Shown here piece after piece: positions 59,872 to 64,000 of a DNA stretch of 64,000 nucleotides. Where the stretch lies: assembly GCF_009299835.1 (NCBI RefSeq), contig NZ_VKCZ01000021.1:326627-390626 (forward strand). The letters are read 5' to 3'. The position numbers and the translations under genes were made by a program. The DNA comes from Microlunatus speluncae (GTDB lineage: Bacteria > Actinomycetota > Actinomycetes > Propionibacteriales > Propionibacteriaceae). The notes under the pieces were generated by a model. That model worked only from the letters and a program-made list of their open reading frames with translations. It made no database searches and was not told the origin of the DNA. Every line of letters begins with the position of its first letter. The stretch's first letter is position 1.

Positions 59872-61311
59872 TCAGCAGATCGTGTCGCGGTCCGGCACCT
59901 CGAGGTCCGTGACGTAGCGATTGATCAAGGTCCGCGCGCACTCATTGAACTGGTACAAGGTGTGTCCGGAGTCATCGTGGAAGATCGAGCCGCTCCCCGG
60001 CACCTGGTCAAGCACCGGCTCGATGGCGTCGAACTCGTCCCAGGCGCCCGCGCCGAGCAGCGGCGGCAGGCCGTCCGGCAGCGGCGCCGGCGGATTGGTC
60101 AGCGGGGTCGGCCAGCCGACGCACTGCAACGTGTTCGCCACCATGGTGCCGACGGACCCGGTGTTCGGCGCGACCCGGCCGACCCTCTTCGCGGCGGCGG
60201 TCAGTTCGCCGTAGGTCGTGGCGCGCGGGATGTCCGTGCACTCGGTGATCCCGGTGGGGATGTCAGGGTAGGGGCTCTGCGGCTTGGCCGGGATGAAGCC
60301 CGAGGCGTCGCCGCGACCCGCATCCCGGATGGCGTCGGCCAGTTCCGTCCAGTCCTTCTGCCGGGCCAGGCCGAGGGCGAGGCCGCGCAGGTCGGTGCCG
60401 TTGTAGTGATAGGTCTCCTCACCCCGGGTGCCGACCAGCGGCGTCCGGTCGGCCTTGCGGACCAGCCGTTGCCAGGTCCGCTCGACGTTGCCACCGTGCA
60501 GCGCACAGGTTTGATCTTGCCCGCACCAGTCGAAGAATCGGCCGATCGTCGTCTCGTTCCGCTTGGCGTGGGCGATCAGCTCGGCGTCCCAGTCCTTGAC
60601 CGCGTGCGGGAAGGTCCCGTCCAGCACCAGGGTGCGGACCCGGTCCGGGAACAGCCGGGCGTAGGCCTGGCCATAGAGACCGGCGTAGGAGGCACCGTAG
60701 AAGTTGAGCTTGGTCTCGCCCAGCGCGATCCGGATCGCCTCCATGTCCCGGGCCTGATCGGCCGAGCTCAGATGATCGAAGAACTCGGCATCCCTGCTGC
60801 GGCAGGCGAAGGCGATGCCCAGATTGACCCGGGCCAGGCGCCCGAACTCGGCGGCGTCCCGGGGCAGGTTCGGGATCGGGTTCCGGCTCCAGTTGCAGTC
60901 CAGGCCGGTGCTGGTGCCACCGAACTGCTGGCCGTAGCCGCGGGTGTCCCAGGTGATCAGGTCCATCCGCTGCCGCAGCTCGTCCCAGCTCTCCGGGGTC
61001 TGCCGGGTGATCGCCAGGCCGGGTCCGCCCGGTCCGCCGTACGCCACCAGCAGGGAACCCTCCGGCTCGGGATCGGTGCTGGGCAACCGGCCGAGCTGCA
61101 AGGTGATCTTGCGGCCCTCGGGCTTCGACCAGTCGACGGGCACGTCGAGTGAGGCACATTCCAGGCCGGACTTGTCGTCGTCACCGGCCGGGCACGGCTT
61201 CCAGTCCAGGCTCGACCGCGGCTCGGCTGGCTCGGCGACCGCCGTCGCCGCGGTCAGCGTCAGCGCCGGCAGCAGGGTCAGCGCCGCGAGGATGATCATG
61301 ATTGGTTTCAT
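59872..61311 (-). CDS. Secreted alpha/beta hydrolase (TAP-like S33 peptidase)
   Basis: About 479 residues with a signal peptide (MIILAALTLLPALTLTAATAVA). GGPGGPGLA forms the oxyanion region, GASYAGLYGQ has the nucleophile Ser, and DDSGHTLYQFNECA the catalytic His in a TAP-like C-terminal domain. Family members are secreted tripeptidyl aminopeptidases or esterases. ATG 61311 gives a normal signal peptide; the frame extends 15 residues upstream. Four or more Cys may form disulfides. Confidence 0.88.
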   Translation of the reverse strand: MKPIMIILAALTLLPALTLTAATAVAEPAEPRSSLDWKPCPAGDDDKSGLECASLDVPVDWSKPEGRKITLQLGRLPSTDPEPEGSLLVAYGGPGGPGLAITRQTPESWDELRQRMDLITWDTRGYGQQFGGTSTGLDCNWSRNPIPNLPRDAAEFGRLARVNLGIAFACRSRDAEFFDHLSSADQARDMEAIRIALGETKLNFYGASYAGLYGQAYARLFPDRVRTLVLDGTFPHAVKDWDAELIAHAKRNETTIGRFFDWCGQDQTCALHGGNVERTWQRLVRKADRTPLVGTRGEETYHYNGTDLRGLALGLARQKDWTELADAIRDAGRGDASGFIPAKPQSPYPDIPTGITECTDIPRATTYGELTAAAKRVGRVAPNTGSVGTMVANTLQCVGWPTPLTNPPAPLPDGLPPLLGAGAWDEFDAIEPVLDQVPGSGSIFHDDSGHTLYQFNECARTLINRYVTDLEVPDRDTIC

Positions 61312-61400
61312 GTCGATCAACCGTGCCGGGACGCAGGGCCCGAGACATCGGAGCACGGGTTGACCGCCCGTGGGTGGAGGCCGTCCTTGCCGAACCCGGC

Positions 61401-61406
61401 TACGGT
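61401..61406 (+). promoter_or_regulatory. -10 box of the two-component operon
   Basis: TACGGT, six bases before the GTG at 61413, predicts a leaderless transcript. No -35 found. Confidence 0.4.
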
Positions 61407-61412
61407 TCCGGC

Positions 61413-62366
61413 GTGGGCATCGAAACCATGGGGCCGGTCCTCGTCCTGGCCCTGCTCGCCTTCCTGGTGGCGGTCCGGTTGCCGAAGCTCCGCTGGGTGC
61501 CGACCCGGGTGATCGGCGTGGCCAGCGCCCTCGGGCTGTTGGCCTCCGCCGCCGCGGGACCGTCGATCCCGCTGCCGGCCGGCGCGCTGCGGATCATCGG
61601 CCCGGTGGTGCTCGCGCTGTCGATCATCGGCGCAGGCTGGGCGATCGGGCGGGCGGTCCGGGACCGGCGGGACTATCTGACCCGGACCGCGGCCGAGCAC
61701 GCGGCCCGGGCCGTGGCCGAGGAGCGGCTGCGGATCGCCCGGGAACTGCACGACATCGTCGCCCACAACTTGAGCTTGATCACCGTGAAGGCGGGGGTCG
61801 CGGCCCACGTCGCGGCGGCGCGGCCGGAGGAGGTGCCCGCCGCGCTCCGGGTGATCGAACAGACCAGCCGGGCCGCGCTGGACGAGACCCGGCACCTGCT
61901 CGACCTGCTGCGCACCGGCTCCGCGGCCGACGATCTTGCCCCGGCCCCGACCATCGACCGACTGCCCGACCTCGTGGCCGCCGCCGCCACGGCCGGCGTC
62001 GACGTCGATCTCGAGGCCACAGACGTTGATCAACTTCCGGACGACGTCGGACGCGCGGTCTATCGGATCGTCCAGGAGGCGGTGACCAACGTGGTGCGGC
62101 ACGCGGCGCCGGCGCGCTGCCGGGTCCGGGTGCAGGGTCGGCCCGGCACCGTCCGGGTCGAGGTGCGCGACAACGGTGCCGGCGCCGCGCCGACGACCCA
62201 GCGGAGAACCGGTCGGGGCCGGCTCGGTCACGGGTTGATCGGAATGCGCGAGCGGGTCGCCCTGTACGGCGGCGACTTCGAGGCCGGGCCCGGTGCCGGC
62301 GGCGGATTCATGATCACCGCCGTGCTGCCGTACGCCGAACGACAGCCGACCCGGGCCACCGGATGA
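61413..62366 (+). CDS. Sensor histidine kinase (NarL-type system)
   Basis: A 317-residue protein with three membrane segments in the first 80 residues and no large outer sensor domain. The HisKA_3 helix RIARELHDIVAHNLSLITVK carries the phosphorylated His; VQEAVTNVVRHAAP and DNGAGAAP form the ATPase domain. The lack of an outer domain suggests sensing in or at the membrane. The response regulator follows with an ATGA overlap. Confidence 0.92.
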   Translation: MGIETMGPVLVLALLAFLVAVRLPKLRWVPTRVIGVASALGLLASAAAGPSIPLPAGALRIIGPVVLALSIIGAGWAIGRAVRDRRDYLTRTAAEHAARAVAEERLRIARELHDIVAHNLSLITVKAGVAAHVAAARPEEVPAALRVIEQTSRAALDETRHLLDLLRTGSAADDLAPAPTIDRLPDLVAAAATAGVDVDLEATDVDQLPDDVGRAVYRIVQEAVTNVVRHAAPARCRVRVQGRPGTVRVEVRDNGAGAAPTTQRRTGRGRLGHGLIGMRERVALYGGDFEAGPGAGGGFMITAVLPYAERQPTRATG

Positions 62367-63022
62367 CGGCCGACGCGACCCGGGTGCTGATCGTCGATGA
62401 TCAAGCCCTGCTCCGCGGCAGCTTCCGGGTGCTGCTGGAGACCGAGCCCGGATTGATCGTCGTCGGCGAGGCCGGCACCGGCGCGGCGGCAGTCGCGTTG
62501 GCCCGTGAGCTGACCCCCGATGTCGTCCTGATGGACGTCCGGATGCCGGAGCTGGACGGCATCGAGGCGACCCGGCAGATCTGCGCCGAGACCGCCGACG
62601 TGCGCGTGTTGATCTTGACGACCTTTGATCTTGACGACTACGTCTACGCCTCGCTCCGGGCCGGCGCCAGCGGCTTCCTGCTCAAGGATTCCCCGCCGGC
62701 CGACCTGCTCGCCGCGATCGCGGTGATCGCCCGCGGTGACGCCCTGCTGGCGCCGAGCGTGACCCGCCGGCTGATCGCCACCTTCGCCAGCCAGCCACCC
62801 GCCGCCTCGGTCGCCGGACTGGACGGCGTCACCGACCGGGAACGCGAGGTGCTGACCCTGATCGCCCGCGGCCTGTCCAACACCGAGATCGCCGACCATC
62901 TCTATCTGAGCCCCGCCACCGTGAAGACCCACATCGGCCAACTGCTGCGAAAGCTGGACGCCCGGGACCGGGCCCGACTGGTGATCGCCGCCTACGAGAG
63001 CCGCCTGATCACTCCTACCTGA
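62363..63022 (+). CDS. LuxR/NarL-type response regulator
   Basis: A 219-residue protein: receiver with DDQ, phosphorylated Asp in VVLMDVRMPELDG and the Lys in LLKDSPP, then a LuxR HTH (LTDREREVLTLIARGLSN / LSPATVKTHIGQLLRKL). It is the partner of the kinase encoded just upstream. Targets unknown; the adjacent secreted hydrolase is one candidate. Confidence 0.95.
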   Translation: MTADATRVLIVDDQALLRGSFRVLLETEPGLIVVGEAGTGAAAVALARELTPDVVLMDVRMPELDGIEATRQICAETADVRVLILTTFDLDDYVYASLRAGASGFLLKDSPPADLLAAIAVIARGDALLAPSVTRRLIATFASQPPAASVAGLDGVTDREREVLTLIARGLSNTEIADHLYLSPATVKTHIGQLLRKLDARDRARLVIAAYESRLITPT

Positions 63023-63047
63023 CCGGACCCCGACCCGGCTCGGCGCG

Positions 63048-63119
63048 TTTCTCTACCTGTGGCGAGAAATGGACCGGGAACGGGCCGGATTCCGATCAAT
63101 TCTCTACCTGGGTCGAGAA
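63048..63119. repeat. Twin TTCTCTACCTG hairpins
   Basis: TTTCTC/GAGAAA at 63048-63053 and 63064-63069, and TTCTC/GAGAA at 63100-63104 and 63115-63119, share the loop start TACCTG. They lie between the convergent response-regulator and oxidoreductase genes and may be terminators or a small repeat family. Confidence 0.6.
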
Positions 63120-63161
63120 ACGGCCTCCCGCCAGGCCAGGCATCGCCCAATCCCCCTTGGA

Positions 63162-64000
63162 TCAAGCGAGGAGCTCGGCGGCAATCAGTTCCAGGGTCTC
63201 GGTGCAACGGCTGTGCGAGAGGCCGGGCAGCCGGGCCCAGTGGGCGAAGTGATCGACGTCGAACTCGGCCCGCAGCGCCGCCAGCTTCTCGATCACCTCA
63301 CCGGGAGCGCCGACCAGATAGTCATCACGATTCAGTTCCTCGGGGTGAGTCCGCTGACCGTACTTGGCGATCTGTCCTTCCAGGTAAGCAATGCCGGGCG
63401 CCGCCTCGGCCCAGGCCTGCTCGGCCGATGGGGCGACGTGCAGGATGCCGGTGGCGACCACCGGCAGCTCGAGGCCGAGGTTCTTGATCATGCCGAGCCG
63501 GGCGCGCAGGTCCGAGACCTTGCCGCAGTAGACCAGGATCCCGTCGGCGATCCGCGCCGCGCGCCGCAACGCGGGCTCGGTCACGGCGCCGACATAGATC
63601 GGCAGCGGCCGCCGCGGTCGCGGGGTCACCTGCACCTCGTCGAAAGACCAGTGTTCGCCCGCGAAGCTGAACCGGCCGTCCGTGGTCCAGGCGCGGCGCA
63701 GGATCCCGATTCCCTCCTCCAGCAGGGATCCGCGCCGCCGCCGATCTGCACCGAACGCGGCGAACTCCGGCTTCGCGTACCCCTGCCCGAGACCGAGAAC
63801 CATCCGCCCCGCGGAGATCAGATCGGCGACCGCCGCATCCTCGGCGATCCGTAGCGGATGGTGCAGCGGCAGCGGAATGATGTTGGTGCCGATCCGGATC
63901 CGGTGGGTCCGGGCCGCGATCGCCGCGGCCATGATCAACGGCGACGGCAGCAACCCGTCATCGGTCAGGTGATGCTCCGACATCCACACGGAGTCGAAGC
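63162..64000 (-). CDS. LLM-class flavin-dependent oxidoreductase (5' end outside window)
   Basis: The visible 279 residues are the C-terminal part of a luciferase-like monooxygenase: FDSVWMSEHHLTDDG, IGTNIIPLPLHHPLRIAED, GRMVLGLGQGYAKPEF, and RPLPIYVGAVTEPALRRAARIADG. Such enzymes use FMN or F420. The N-terminal barrel strand and start codon lie beyond base 64000; the ATG inside the frame at 63989 is internal. Confidence 0.88.
   Translation of the reverse strand, partial: FDSVWMSEHHLTDDGLLPSPLIMAAAIAARTHRIRIGTNIIPLPLHHPLRIAEDAAVADLISAGRMVLGLGQGYAKPEFAAFGADRRRRGSLLEEGIGILRRAWTTDGRFSFAGEHWSFDEVQVTPRPRRPLPIYVGAVTEPALRRAARIADGILVYCGKVSDLRARLGMIKNLGLELPVVATGILHVAPSAEQAWAEAAPGIAYLEGQIAKYGQRTHPEELNRDDYLVGAPGEVIEKLAALRAEFDVDHFAHWARLPGLSHSRCTETLELIAAELLA

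Noticed and set aside
62992..63161. A small gene between the response regulator and the oxidoreductase
   Set aside because: Open frames here overlap the twin hairpins and have no ribosome site or recognisable sequence.
1..64000. tRNA, rRNA, transposase, integrase or prophage genes
   Set aside because: I looked for tRNA T-loops, rRNA-like stretches and typical mobile-element proteins and saw none; a covariance-model search would be needed to exclude a tRNA fully.

Overview
The window is high-GC DNA from an actinobacterium. The evidence is a mycothione reductase, a Rex-controlled haem operon, system II cytochrome c maturation, LAGC-type lipoproteins, several genes whose -10 box lies right before an ATG/GTG (leaderless transcripts), and a 33-residue bS22-type ribosomal protein gene. 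From memory of Mycobacterium tuberculosis (not computed), hemA-hemC-cobA/hemD-hemB-hemL-phosphatase-tlpA-ccdA-resB, and the group bS22, epimerase, acyltransferase, HAD phosphatase and glutaredoxin, match the Rv0500-Rv0529 neighbourhood. Repeats and gene content would fit Propionibacteriales (Microlunatus-like), but that is inference.

Layout. 1-971: no gene, dense inverted repeats. 972-4632: a NagZ-like lipoprotein, then a HTH regulator divergent from an ABC exporter. 4756-10123: BioY, a membrane glycosyltransferase, an MFS transporter and a secreted C39-like peptidase. 10182-17741: a TetR protein with two HTH units, an FAD monooxygenase, PabAB, mycothione reductase, an AlkD-like protein, and a cysteine dioxygenase-rhodanese pair. 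17893-24412: a heparinase II/III-like protein, a 1.07 kb gene-free repeat region, two VOC proteins, an MpaB-like oxygenase with its TetR, and an APH-like kinase. 24420-38176: c-type cytochrome maturation and the rex-hem operon. 38313-41979: a four-gene osmoprotectant ABC importer. 42458-43794: an ASCH protein and a VapBC-type module. 43791-49904: an acid-activation/redox operon opposite a TetR. 49938-53519: the HAD/acyltransferase/epimerase/bS22 group. 53623-64000: TetR/amidohydrolase, a 1,225-residue GH116 enzyme, an alpha/beta hydrolase, a two-component system and a partial flavin-dependent oxidoreductase.

How genes work together. rex, hemA, hemC, cobA-hemD, hemB and hemL, followed by tlpA, ccdA and resB, form one near-continuous minus-strand run that joins redox sensing, tetrapyrrole synthesis and haem attachment to cytochromes. 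A Rex-operator-like site lies upstream. ccsB, normally next to resB, is separated by an M1 peptidase and repeats. SDR, saccharopine-reductase-like protein, two acyl-activating enzymes and glutaredoxin form another tight operon with an unknown substrate.

The most unusual material is repetitive. A composite intergenic repeat (CTTCGACAGGCTCAGGGAAC plus AAAGACGCGCCAAGGAC modules) occurs throughout and is translated in frame as the linker between the two halves of PabAB. A 48-bp repeat lies inside the first codons of both hemB and hemL. The palindrome TGATCA is far commoner than base composition predicts. I saw no rRNA, tRNA, CRISPR array, transposase or prophage gene.
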